A DNA stretch of 64,000 nucleotides from Aggregatilineales bacterium (lineage in GTDB: Bacteria > Chloroflexota > Anaerolineae > Aggregatilineales > Ch27). A program made the position numbers and the translations under genes. The stretch spans positions 1 through 64,000 of the forward strand of contig JARKNX010000039.1 in the NCBI GenBank assembly GCA_029976025.1, read 5' to 3'. The notes below the pieces were generated by a model that saw nothing but the letters and a program-made list of their open reading frames with translations, ran no database searches and was not told the DNA's origin. Below are positions 8,207-16,454 of the stretch, one piece after another (position 1 is the stretch's first letter; each line of letters starts with the position of its first letter).

Positions 8207-10939
8207 ATGAGCAATGTCATTCCTGATCATTTCAAGATTGCTTTCGAGCCGGCAGCCGATCCCGGGGCGATAGTTCGCGAGGCTAACGCCCGCTTCACCG
8301 TGCTGACCAGCCGCCTGATCCGGATGGAATACAGCCCGGCCGGAGTCTTCGAGGATCGACCAAGCCAGACTTTCTGGTACCGCCGCCAGCCAGTCCCCGT
8401 CTTCAAAGCCACCCGTCAGGACGGCAGCATCACTATCGAGACGGATCACCTGCGCCTGACCTACACCGGCAGCCCGGCGGGCTTCAGCCCGACTACGCTC
8501 CAGGTTACACTCAAGCAAACCGGCCATACCTGGCACTATGGCGATCCCGATTCCGAGAATCTGGGCGGCACCGCCCGTACAGTGGACGGCATCAACGGAC
8601 ACCTGCCACTTGAGCCGGGCTTGCTCTCCCGCGCCGGTTGGGCCGTCGTCGATGATTCATTCACGCTCGTTTTCAACAGCGATTGCTGGCTGGAACCTCG
8701 CCAGGCTCCGGCAGGCAGTCACGACCTGTACTTCTTCGGTTACGGACATGCCTACGCGGACTGCCTGGACGAATTCACCCGCGTCACAGGTAAGTTCCCG
8801 CTGATCCCGCGCTGGGTGCTGGGCAACTGGTGGAGCCGCTACTGGGAGTATGATGAGGCGGAGCTGACGGGTCTGATGAACGACTTCGCAGCCCACGAGA
8901 TTCCGCTCTCGGTGTGCATCGTGGACATGGACTGGCACATCACCAAGACAGGGAACCGGTCCACTGGCTGGACCGGGTACACCTGGAATCGCGCCCTGTT
9001 CCCGGACCCCGACCGCCTGATTGCCTTCTTGCATAGCAAAAATCTGCGTACCGCGCTCAACCTGCATCCGGCTGATGGCGTGCACCCTCACGAAGCTGCC
9101 TATCCAGAGATGGCCCGACGGATGGGAATCGATCCAGCATCAAAGGAGCCGGTCCCCTTCAATCTCGCCTCGCCCCAGTTCGCCAATGCCTATTTTGAGC
9201 TGCTCCATCACCCGGAAGAAGCGCGGGGCGTGGACTTCTGGTGGATTGACTGGCAGCAGGGCACCAGCAGCCTGATGAAGAACCTCGACCCGCTGTGGTG
9301 GCTGAACCATCTACACTTCCTTGATCAGGCCCGGACAGGCAAACGGCCGTTCATCTTCTCCCGCTGGGGCGGCCTGGGCAACCACCGCTACCCGATCGGG
9401 TTCTCCGGCGACAGTATCGTGAGCTGGGAGAGTCTGGCTTTTCAGCCTTACTTCACGGCCACCGCGGCTAATGTCGCCTACGGCTGGTGGAGCCACGATA
9501 TTGGCGGGCACTGGTCAGGGATTGAAGAGCCGGAGATGTTCCTGCGGTGGGTTCAGTACGGCGTCTTCAGCCCGATCCTGCGCATCCACGCCACCAAGAA
9601 TGTCTTTCAGGACCGCCGGCCGTGGCGTTATGACGCGGAGACCGCGCGCCTCCTGCGAGAAGCCCTGCAGCTCCGTCATGCGTTCGTCCCGTACCTGTAC
9701 ACGCTGGCCTGGCGCAACCATACCACGCAGCAGCCGCCCATCCAGCCTATGTACCACTTCTACCCGGAGCAGGAAGAAGCCTACCACTGCCCTCAACAGT
9801 ACACCTTTGGCCCGGACCTGATTGCCGCTCCCTTCACCGAGCGTCTCGACCCGGACACACAATTGAGCCGGCAGGTCGTCTGGCTGCCCGCGGGCGACTG
9901 GTACAATTTCTTCACCGGGGAACACTACCGGGGCGATGCCTGGTATGCCCTGTATGGTGGGCTGAAGGATACCCCGCTGTTCGCCAGGGCCGGGGCTATC
10001 ATTCCGCTGGGGCCGCGCTCCGGCCAGATGGGTGTCGAGAATCCAGACGAGCTGGATGTGCATGTCTTCGCCGGCCAGGATGGGCGCTTCGTCCTCTACG
10101 AAGATGATGGCGATTCGACTGCGTACCAGCAGGGGCACTATGCCCTGACCGAGTACGCCGTGAAATGGCGCCCCGATACGCTCACCTTCACAATTGCCCC
10201 GGCCACAGGCGATACAACGCCAATCCCGGCGGAGCGCCGCTACCGGCTCCATCTGCACGGCATCATCGAACCTGAGGCTGTCAGAGTACAGATTGGCGAG
10301 GTCGAGCAGGTCTGCGTTACAACCTATGACGCCCGGACAGAAACGCTGATCGTGGAAGCCAATCTCGATCACCAGTCCGGCCTGCGGCTGGAAGTCAGCG
10401 CGGGTGGAGCGCTGGCCTCGCGCCGCGATCGCACGTTTGAGAGCGTGATCGATATGCTGTGGGCATTCCGGCTGAACAGCACAGTTCAGGAGCTGATCCT
10501 CAAGCGGCTTCAGGAGCTGACTGACCGGCCTGAACTGCTGGCCGATTACGCCGTCCAGATGCGCCCCTCACAGATTCGCGCTCTGCTGGAAGTTATGTTC
10601 CAGGCCGGTGTCCATCGTGTCGAGCACACCGGTCTGGCCGATCGATTCGTGCTGTGGAACAACCGGGGATTCGAAGGAATCCACTATCAGTTCACGCTGA
10701 GCTACAGCATTACGTACACGTCCGAGGCCGGCGTCCTGCCTCGCTCCAAGGTCATTGTGCCGGAGCAGGAATTCGCCCATCGCGAATGGGTGAATTCGCC
10801 CCGGTGGCTCCTGAAGGCTGACTATTGCGGGCTGGCTACGATACTGTACGAGGGGTTGCCCTCATCCAACTTCAAGAAGTCGCCCCAGCCGCCTACTGCC
10901 GTCAACGAATTTCTTGCCGAAGGAGGCGGCACAGATTAG
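8207..10939 (+). CDS. Glycoside hydrolase family 31 (alpha-glucosidase/alpha-xylosidase type) with a C-terminal extension
   Basis: A 910-residue enzyme. The N-terminal galactose-mutarotase-like beta-sandwich is followed by a GH31 TIM barrel with WWIDWQQG (catalytic nucleophile Asp, about residue 346) and GFSGDSIVSWESL (general acid/base Asp, about 402). The family hydrolyses or transfers alpha-linked glucose, xylose or galactose from non-reducing ends. After the beta-domains, the last 170 residues or so (from about 10430) form an extra region that I do not recognise. No signal peptide, so probably cytoplasmic. The start at 8207 has AAAGGGA upstream; ATG 8177 is an alternative, and the frame open to 7991 overlaps typA and is rejected. 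Confidence 0.85.
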   Translation: MSNVIPDHFKIAFEPAADPGAIVREANARFTVLTSRLIRMEYSPAGVFEDRPSQTFWYRRQPVPVFKATRQDGSITIETDHLRLTYTGSPAGFSPTTLQVTLKQTGHTWHYGDPDSENLGGTARTVDGINGHLPLEPGLLSRAGWAVVDDSFTLVFNSDCWLEPRQAPAGSHDLYFFGYGHAYADCLDEFTRVTGKFPLIPRWVLGNWWSRYWEYDEAELTGLMNDFAAHEIPLSVCIVDMDWHITKTGNRSTGWTGYTWNRALFPDPDRLIAFLHSKNLRTALNLHPADGVHPHEAAYPEMARRMGIDPASKEPVPFNLASPQFANAYFELLHHPEEARGVDFWWIDWQQGTSSLMKNLDPLWWLNHLHFLDQARTGKRPFIFSRWGGLGNHRYPIGFSGDSIVSWESLAFQPYFTATAANVAYGWWSHDIGGHWSGIEEPEMFLRWVQYGVFSPILRIHATKNVFQDRRPWRYDAETARLLREALQLRHAFVPYLYTLAWRNHTTQQPPIQPMYHFYPEQEEAYHCPQQYTFGPDLIAAPFTERLDPDTQLSRQVVWLPAGDWYNFFTGEHYRGDAWYALYGGLKDTPLFARAGAIIPLGPRSGQMGVENPDELDVHVFAGQDGRFVLYEDDGDSTAYQQGHYALTEYAVKWRPDTLTFTIAPATGDTTPIPAERRYRLHLHGIIEPEAVRVQIGEVEQVCVTTYDARTETLIVEANLDHQSGLRLEVSAGGALASRRDRTFESVIDMLWAFRLNSTVQELILKRLQELTDRPELLADYAVQMRPSQIRALLEVMFQAGVHRVEHTGLADRFVLWNNRGFEGIHYQFTLSYSITYTSEAGVLPRSKVIVPEQEFAHREWVNSPRWLLKADYCGLATILYEGLPSSNFKKSPQPPTAVNEFLAEGGGTD

Positions 10940-10950
10940 TCGCAGCCTGA

Positions 10951-11601
10951 TTACCGATAGCGATCTTCCAGCGCCTTAATCTGTTCCGGACTCAGGTAGT
11001 TGACATGACCGAGCAGCCGGGCTGTCAGAAGAATCTTGGCGTTGAGTTCCACTGTCTCCAGGTTCCACAGCGCTCCCCACATCGAGTTGCTGTAGGCTAC
11101 CACGCCGTGATTCCCCAACAGCAGGGCGTCGCAGCCTTGCAGGTAGGGAATCAGGGAATTGGGCAGCTCATCGCCGCCAGGTATGGTATAGGGGACGAGA
11201 GGCGTGGGGCCGGTCCGCACGACGACTTCCGGCAAAAACGGCGTGTCCAGCCCCACTCCGGCCACCGCGAATCCCGTCGCCGTAGGGGGGTGCGCATGGA
11301 CGACCGCCATAACATCTGAGCGGTGCCGGTAGATGACCGTATGCATTCGGTATTCGGACGAAGCCCGATAGCCGTTATGCGAGCTGACTGTCTGCCCGCT
11401 GAAAGTGATCTTGACGATATGCTCCGGCTCGAGGAAGCCTTTGCTGACGCCCGTCGGCGTGATCAACATCTGGTCGTCCCCCAGACGGACCGAGATATTG
11501 CCATCGTTGCCGGCAATCAAAAATAGATCGTACAGCCGCTTGCCCATCCGGCAGATTTCTCTGCGCAAGCCCCATTCATCGTTCCAGTCTGTAGATTGCA
11601 T
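10951..11601 (-). CDS. Class II aldolase, likely rhamnulose-1-phosphate aldolase
   Basis: A 216-residue zinc-dependent class II aldolase/adducin protein. Motifs are NDGNISVRL near residue 33, HAHPPTATGF near 100 with two zinc His ligands, and GNHGVVAYS near 160 with the third. Such enzymes cleave fuculose-, rhamnulose- or ribulose-phosphate type substrates to dihydroxyacetone phosphate plus an aldehyde. Its place at the end of a rhaB-rhaI operon points to L-rhamnulose-1-phosphate. The start at 11601 is preceded by GAGGTGGAAAGG. A 193-base gap separates it from the HAD gene upstream; I saw no clear promoter there. Confidence 0.75.
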   Translation of the reverse strand: MQSTDWNDEWGLRREICRMGKRLYDLFLIAGNDGNISVRLGDDQMLITPTGVSKGFLEPEHIVKITFSGQTVSSHNGYRASSEYRMHTVIYRHRSDVMAVVHAHPPTATGFAVAGVGLDTPFLPEVVVRTGPTPLVPYTIPGGDELPNSLIPYLQGCDALLLGNHGVVAYSNSMWGALWNLETVELNAKILLTARLLGHVNYLSPEQIKALEDRYR

Positions 11602-11794
11602 AGTTGCCTTTCCACCTCTCAAAAGAATTCGCTGATTTCGAAACGCCGCTGACACAGTTGGCGTTACAGGCATTGGCTATCTGAGCGTATTCAACCACAG
11701 GGTGTCCGTCCACAACACCCATTCTATTCTATCGTTATTGATCCCCTCCGCACACCCTGGCGGTAGCCATCATTGGTTGATACCCGCGCCGCGC

Positions 11795-12799
11795 TCACTT
11801 CATGTACTCAAGTATCTCCGCCAGCGTTGAAGCGAAATAGCTGCACAGCGCGCGCGTCCCGCTCTCGATGATATTGCCGCCGCCCAGGCCAACCGGCGTG
11901 AACCCGGCCAGCCGGATTGCGCAGACACCGGCGCCGCTGTCCTCAATTCCGACAACAGAATTGCGCTCGGAAAACGGAATGCCCAGGCCGACCCGGCAGG
12001 TCTCTGCATACAACCAGGGATGCGGCTTGGGGGAAAGCTCCCCCAGCGTGCCGACCGATCCCGGGCGGAGCGGGTAGCCGGCGGTGATGATCGCATCGTA
12101 GAACTCCTGCGGATCCCCCATCCCCATGGTGCGGAAGGCCGACACGATCTCCGGATATGCCTTCTCATACAGGCCAGATGTCACCAGCCCGATCCTGATA
12201 CACCGGGCTTTCAGGCTGAGCAGAAATTCCTTCAGGCCCGGTGTAGGGATAAACGCATCAGAGCGCCCCGTTCCATCCATGATCGCCGCCAGCTCGCGGT
12301 GCGTATGCTCAAAATAGCGGCGGCGCGCCTCCTCAAGCGTGCGATCCGGGCAGTATTTGTGGATACCATATTGCAAATGCTCAGAAACGCTGTGCCCGGA
12401 AACATACGGCAAATCCGCATCTTCCAGCTCAAAACGTGGATTGCCCACCAGATCAGCGATAGCCTGCTGGATGATCCAGATCCAGAATCCTTCGCTGCGG
12501 ACGCTGGTCCCATCCAGATCCATCAAAACTGCTTTAACCGGCTTTTCCAGCCGGACCGGATGGACCGGATAATAGGCCGGATATCCAAGTGCCGATTTGA
12601 CATAGGCCCGGCTGAAGCCCTCGAAGGCGATGAATTCGACCTTGCCGTCCCCGGTAGCCAGAATGGCGCTCACCCCGCCCTGCCCCGCCCTGAAGCAGCC
12701 GTCGCTACCTACGGAACGCGAGACCAGCCCGGAGTCCGGCCCGAATTCGCCCAGATCAGGAATGGAGATATGATCAGCCACGCCGAAGCCCTTTACCAT
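11795..12799 (-). CDS. HAD-superfamily hydrolase with an extra N-terminal domain, in the rhamnose operon
   Basis: A 334-residue protein. Residues 1 to about 90 are unfamiliar (for example FGPDSGLVSRSVGSDG and GDGKVEFIAFEGFSRAY). The HAD part then begins with VLMDLDGTSV (motif I, nucleophile Asp and acid/base Asp). VTSG (motif II), KPHPWLY (motif III Lys) and VGIEDSGAG (motif IV) follow, with a beta-phosphoglucomutase-type helical cap. It probably dephosphorylates or isomerises a sugar phosphate. It lies between the isomerase and aldolase genes of rhamnose catabolism, 72 bases after rhaI. The start is uncertain: ATG 12799 has no good ribosome site, and the frame extends to a TTG at 12847. Confidence 0.7.
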   Translation of the reverse strand: MVKGFGVADHISIPDLGEFGPDSGLVSRSVGSDGCFRAGQGGVSAILATGDGKVEFIAFEGFSRAYVKSALGYPAYYPVHPVRLEKPVKAVLMDLDGTSVRSEGFWIWIIQQAIADLVGNPRFELEDADLPYVSGHSVSEHLQYGIHKYCPDRTLEEARRRYFEHTHRELAAIMDGTGRSDAFIPTPGLKEFLLSLKARCIRIGLVTSGLYEKAYPEIVSAFRTMGMGDPQEFYDAIITAGYPLRPGSVGTLGELSPKPHPWLYAETCRVGLGIPFSERNSVVGIEDSGAGVCAIRLAGFTPVGLGGGNIIESGTRALCSYFASTLAEILEYMK

Positions 12800-12871
12800 A
12801 ACGCGCACACCGCATTGAAAGCGGCGACCATACTCTATCCAATCCAATCGAGCGATAACAAATACCAGGAA

Positions 12872-14092
12872 TTACGCCGACGGATATCCCCCCGAAGCGA
12901 CGCTCTTGCCCCGCACCTGAGCGATTTTGCTGGCGTAGTCGTCGGCGCGGTAGGCTGCGATGGGGTCGGGATGGAGGCCCTTCTCCTCCCGCACTCGCGC
13001 CAGCAGAGGGCGCACATCCGTCTCAAAAGCCATCATGACCGCCCGATGAGCGCCGAGCACATCGCCGGCCAACTGCGCCCCTGCCAGCTCATCATAGTTG
13101 ACGATCAGAGCTTTGGCATAGGCCACCTGACAGTTGATCACGCTCTGGAGCATCGCCTCCAGTTTAGGCTCAATGTTGTGGCTCTGATCAATCATATAGG
13201 CCACGTCCCTGGCCCGTTCTCCGGCGCTGACCAGTTCCATGTAAATGGTGAACAACTCAAACGGAGCGCTGGTCCCCACGATCAGATCATCATCAGCGTA
13301 CTTGCGTCCATTCAGATGAAAGCCGCCCAGCCGGCCCTCATCCAGCAGGAAACACACAATCTGGGCGATATTTGTCCCGGTCGGGTGGTGGCCGGTATCC
13401 ACCAGAACCTGCGCCTGCGGCCCCAGCTTGAGGCTCATGGCGTAGGCTGTGCCCCAGTCCGGCAGATCGGTGTGATAGAATGCCGGCTCGAAGAATTTAT
13501 ACTCAATCAGCATCCTGCCGCCCGCCGGCAGATGCCGGTACACCTCAGTCAGGCTCTCCTGCAGGGCGTGTTTGCGGCGGCGCATGTCATCCTGCCCGGC
13601 GTAGTTGGTGCCATCGGCCAGCCAGATGCTCAGCGAGTCGCTGCCGGTTTCGGCCATAATCTCGCAGCATTCGACCATGTGGGCAATCGCCATCTCGCGC
13701 ACGCCGGGGTTCGCATTACACAGCGAGCCGAATTTGTATTCATCATCCTGAAAGACATTCGGGTTGACAGCGCCCAGCCGGATGCCGCGATCCTCCGCAT
13801 AGCGTCTGAGCGCGCTCCAGTCATCCGTTTTATCCCACGGAATGTGAATTGCCATCGACGGCGCGACACCTGTCAGGCGTTGAATGTAGGCGGCATCGTC
13901 CAGTTTCTCATACACGTTACGCGCCGCCCCGGCCCAGGAGAAAACTTTGTAGCGCGTGCCGCTGTCCCCATATCCCCAGGATGGCGTTTCGATCGCCTGT
14001 GCAGCCAGCTTCTCCTTGACCGCCTCCACATCGATACCACGCGCGGCAAGCTGTTCCACAAGCACGTCGTAGGCTTTTGAATTGCCGCTCAT
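12872..14092 (-). CDS. rhaI: L-rhamnose isomerase
   Basis: A 406-residue sugar isomerase of the RhaI type described from Pseudomonas stutzeri; it converts L-rhamnose to L-rhamnulose in a metal-dependent TIM barrel. Metal-binding regions are recognisable as [15 protein letters not shown] near residue 200, [11 protein letters not shown] near 237 and [14 protein letters not shown] near 265. Length is normal for the type. AGGGGA sits six bases before the ATG. The kinase rhaB ends 33 bases upstream, so the two are co-transcribed. This RhaI type also accepts other aldoses, but the context argues for rhamnose. Confidence 0.9.
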   Translation of the reverse strand: MSGNSKAYDVLVEQLAARGIDVEAVKEKLAAQAIETPSWGYGDSGTRYKVFSWAGAARNVYEKLDDAAYIQRLTGVAPSMAIHIPWDKTDDWSALRRYAEDRGIRLGAVNPNVFQDDEYKFGSLCNANPGVREMAIAHMVECCEIMAETGSDSLSIWLADGTNYAGQDDMRRRKHALQESLTEVYRHLPAGGRMLIEYKFFEPAFYHTDLPDWGTAYAMSLKLGPQAQVLVDTGHHPTGTNIAQIVCFLLDEGRLGGFHLNGRKYADDDLIVGTSAPFELFTIYMELVSAGERARDVAYMIDQSHNIEPKLEAMLQSVINCQVAYAKALIVNYDELAGAQLAGDVLGAHRAVMMAFETDVRPLLARVREEKGLHPDPIAAYRADDYASKIAQVRGKSVASGGYPSA

Positions 14093-14125
14093 ATCAAATC
14101 CCCTTATGTCCTCTATATGAAAAAG

Positions 14126-15565
14126 TTAGTCCTTGCGAATCAGCGATTTGAACCGCGCATAGGCCGCTTCCCAGGCCAGGGACGGCCGGGGCTGATAACG
14201 AGTCATCTCCGCCATCCCGCTGAGGATAGTCCGTGCCTGCGCCACGTCAGCGATCTCCCCCAGGGCAATGAGCTGGACGATGCCATTGCCCAGCGCCGTC
14301 GCCTCAGTCGGGCCGGCCATCACCTCCAGCCCGGTCGCATCGGCGGTCATCTGCGATAGCATATCATTGCGAGCCCCGCCGCCAACGATATGGAGGCGAT
14401 CGATATCATGCCCGACCAGAGCGCATAGCTGCTCAAGCACATAACGATATTTTAACGCCAGACTCTCGTAGATCGCCCGGGTGATCTGGCCGATTGTCTC
14501 AGGAACCGGCTGCCCGGTGCGCTGGCAGTAAGACTGTATCCGCGCCGGGATATCGCCCGGCGCCAGAAACACAGGATCGTCCGGGTCAAACAGGCTGCGG
14601 AGCGGCTCTGCAGCCCCGGCGGCCCGGGCCAGATCATCGTAAGAATAGCGCTGCCCTCCGGCTTCCCACACCGCCAGCGATTGCTGAACGAACCACAAGC
14701 CGGCGACATTTTTGAGCAGCCTGTATGTCTCCTCATAACCGCCCTCATTGGTGACATTGGCGGCGTATGACTGATCAGAAATAATTGCTTGCCGGACCTC
14801 CATCCCCACCAGACTCCACGTGCCGCTGCTGATATAGGCGAAGTTCGGCGTTTGCGCCGGCACGGCCACAATGGCGCTGCCGGTATCATGCGAGGCCGGG
14901 AGAATAACGGGAAGGCCATTGTATTTGCCGATGCGGGTTCCGGGGCTGGTCACCGGCAGGAACATCCTGGCCGGGATTCCAAGCGCCTCCATGGTCTCCC
15001 GGTCCCAGTCGCGCATATACGGGTTGAAGCACTGGGTGGTCGTGGCGTTGGTGAATTCGCAGACCTTCTCTCCGGTCAGCCAGTAGTGGAATAGATCAGG
15101 TATCAACAGTAATGTTGAGGCCGCCTCCAGCGCCGGGCTGCCGGCTTTAGCCAGGCTGGCCAGTTGATACAGCGAATTCAGCACCATGAACTGGATGCCG
15201 GTCCGCTCGAAGACTGTCCGCCGCGGGACCCGTGCAAACACCCACTCCATCATCCCCTCGGTCCGGCGATCGCGGTAATGCACCGGGTTAGCCAGAAGAT
15301 CGCCCGCCCGATCTAACAGGGCGAAATCCACCCCCCAGGTGTCCAGACCGACGCTGGCCGACTCGCTGGCCAGGGCATCCACGCCCGTCCTGATCTCCCG
15401 CCAGAGCTGCAGCACATCCCAGTACAGCGTCCTCCCGGCTTCGACCGGGATGTTAGGGAAACGATGCGCCTCTACCAGGTGAAGCTGCTGACCGTCGAAC
15501 CCGATCTGCATCACCCGCCCCGAGGACGCGCCCAGGTCCACGGCGATCACACGTTTTTCTTGCAT
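14126..15565 (-). CDS. rhaB: Rhamnulokinase
   Basis: A 479-residue FGGY-family carbohydrate kinase that phosphorylates L-rhamnulose at C1. The phosphate-binding loop VIAVDLGASSGRVM opens the protein. LDTWGVDFALLD near residue 75 holds the catalytic Asp region, and HIVGGGARNDMLSQMTAD near residue 400 is the C-terminal FGGY adenine-binding motif. The start at 15565 has GTGGAG eight bases upstream; the frame runs on for 33 more codons without such a site. It is the first gene of rhaB-rhaI-HAD-aldolase, transcribed divergently from a HAD phosphatase across a 214-base gap. Confidence 0.9.
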   Translation of the reverse strand: MQEKRVIAVDLGASSGRVMQIGFDGQQLHLVEAHRFPNIPVEAGRTLYWDVLQLWREIRTGVDALASESASVGLDTWGVDFALLDRAGDLLANPVHYRDRRTEGMMEWVFARVPRRTVFERTGIQFMVLNSLYQLASLAKAGSPALEAASTLLLIPDLFHYWLTGEKVCEFTNATTTQCFNPYMRDWDRETMEALGIPARMFLPVTSPGTRIGKYNGLPVILPASHDTGSAIVAVPAQTPNFAYISSGTWSLVGMEVRQAIISDQSYAANVTNEGGYEETYRLLKNVAGLWFVQQSLAVWEAGGQRYSYDDLARAAGAAEPLRSLFDPDDPVFLAPGDIPARIQSYCQRTGQPVPETIGQITRAIYESLALKYRYVLEQLCALVGHDIDRLHIVGGGARNDMLSQMTADATGLEVMAGPTEATALGNGIVQLIALGEIADVAQARTILSGMAEMTRYQPRPSLAWEAAYARFKSLIRKD

Positions 15566-15767
15566 ACGATGCTCCACCCGATCAGAATGCCCGGGTTCAG
15601 GCCCGGCGCGGTCCGGGAGACGTGAAATACGCTGTTCCAGTGTCTGGCGGCTTGCCTGCATCAAGAAGCGATCTGGCGTATCATTATTCTACCGGAAAAC
15701 TGGCGCGAAAACCCCGGCCTTTGCCGTGGACACAACATCAAAGCCTGTTGAAATTGAGCCTTACCGC

Positions 15768-15774
15768 AAGGAGG
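15768..15774 (+). promoter_or_regulatory. Ribosome binding site deciding a TTG start
   Basis: AAGGAGG five bases before the TTG at 15780-15782. The codons after this TTG give MPIQAVIFDMEGV, the expected beginning of a HAD phosphatase, so the TTG is preferred to the upstream ATG at 15726. Confidence 0.7.
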
Positions 15775-15779
15775 TTGCT

Positions 15780-16454
15780 TTGCCTATTCAGGCGGTAATT
15801 TTCGATATGGAGGGCGTCCTGGTAGACTCGGAAATTTACTGGTACGAGTGCCGGGCCGACTTCGCACGCGATCGTGGCCGGGCATGGACTATGGACGATC
15901 AGCGGCTGGCTATGGGACGCAATACTGTAGAATGGGCCAGAGTCATGCAGGAGCGCCTCCATATCGATGACACGGTAGACGAGATCATCGCTGACATGAT
16001 CCGCCGTGTCCTGCAACGTTACGAAATGCAGCTTCCGCTTCGCAGCGGCGCTCTCTCCGCCGTCCATCTGGCCGCCAGCCGCTACCGTGTCGCCCTGGCC
16101 TCTGGCTCACCCACTGTGGTCATCCAGCGCGTTATGCAGCTCACTGGCCTGGATCGGGTATTTGAAGCGGTTATCTATGGCGATGATATCGCCCGGGGGA
16201 AGCCAAATCCGGATATTTACCTGGCTGCATTGGACAGACTCGGCTTAGCACCTCCGAGTGCGGTTGGCGTGGAAGATTCAGCCAACGGCGTCAGGGCGCT
16301 CAAGAATGCCGGTATGTACGCTGTCGCAGCGCCCGGCCCGGACTTCCCCCTTCCAGAGGAGGTGCTGCGACTGGCCGATTGTACGATTGACTCGCTGAAC
16401 GAGTTCACGCTGGAGCTTGTAGCCCGCCTGAGCGATGCCGCGCCGCCCTCATAG
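15780..16454 (+). CDS. HAD-family sugar phosphatase / beta-phosphoglucomutase-like
   Basis: A 224-residue HAD subfamily IA protein. Motif I reads FDMEGVLVDSE, so the second Asp of DxDG (the usual general acid/base) is Glu. Motif II is ALASGSP near residue 104, motif III KPNPDIY near 141 and motif IV GVEDSANGV near 160, with a helical cap between I and II. The family dephosphorylates small sugar phosphates or isomerises beta-glucose-1-phosphate. The start is TTG with a perfect AAGGAGG. Its 3-prime end overlaps the convergent ComM gene by six bases. The Asp to Glu change may alter catalysis or may be tolerated. Confidence 0.8.
   Translation: MPIQAVIFDMEGVLVDSEIYWYECRADFARDRGRAWTMDDQRLAMGRNTVEWARVMQERLHIDDTVDEIIADMIRRVLQRYEMQLPLRSGALSAVHLAASRYRVALASGSPTVVIQRVMQLTGLDRVFEAVIYGDDIARGKPNPDIYLAALDRLGLAPPSAVGVEDSANGVRALKNAGMYAVAAPGPDFPLPEEVLRLADCTIDSLNEFTLELVARLSDAAPPS

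Noticed and set aside
12020-14080. A very long plus-strand open frame (686 codons) across the HAD and rhaI genes
   Set aside because: It is antisense to genes with clear family motifs; the translation is His/Gln/Arg-rich and resembles no protein. Long antisense frames are common in GC-rich DNA.
15726-15779. ATG 15726 as the start of the HAD phosphatase
   Set aside because: No ribosome site precedes it, and the TTG at 15780 with AAGGAGG gives the standard HAD N-terminus.
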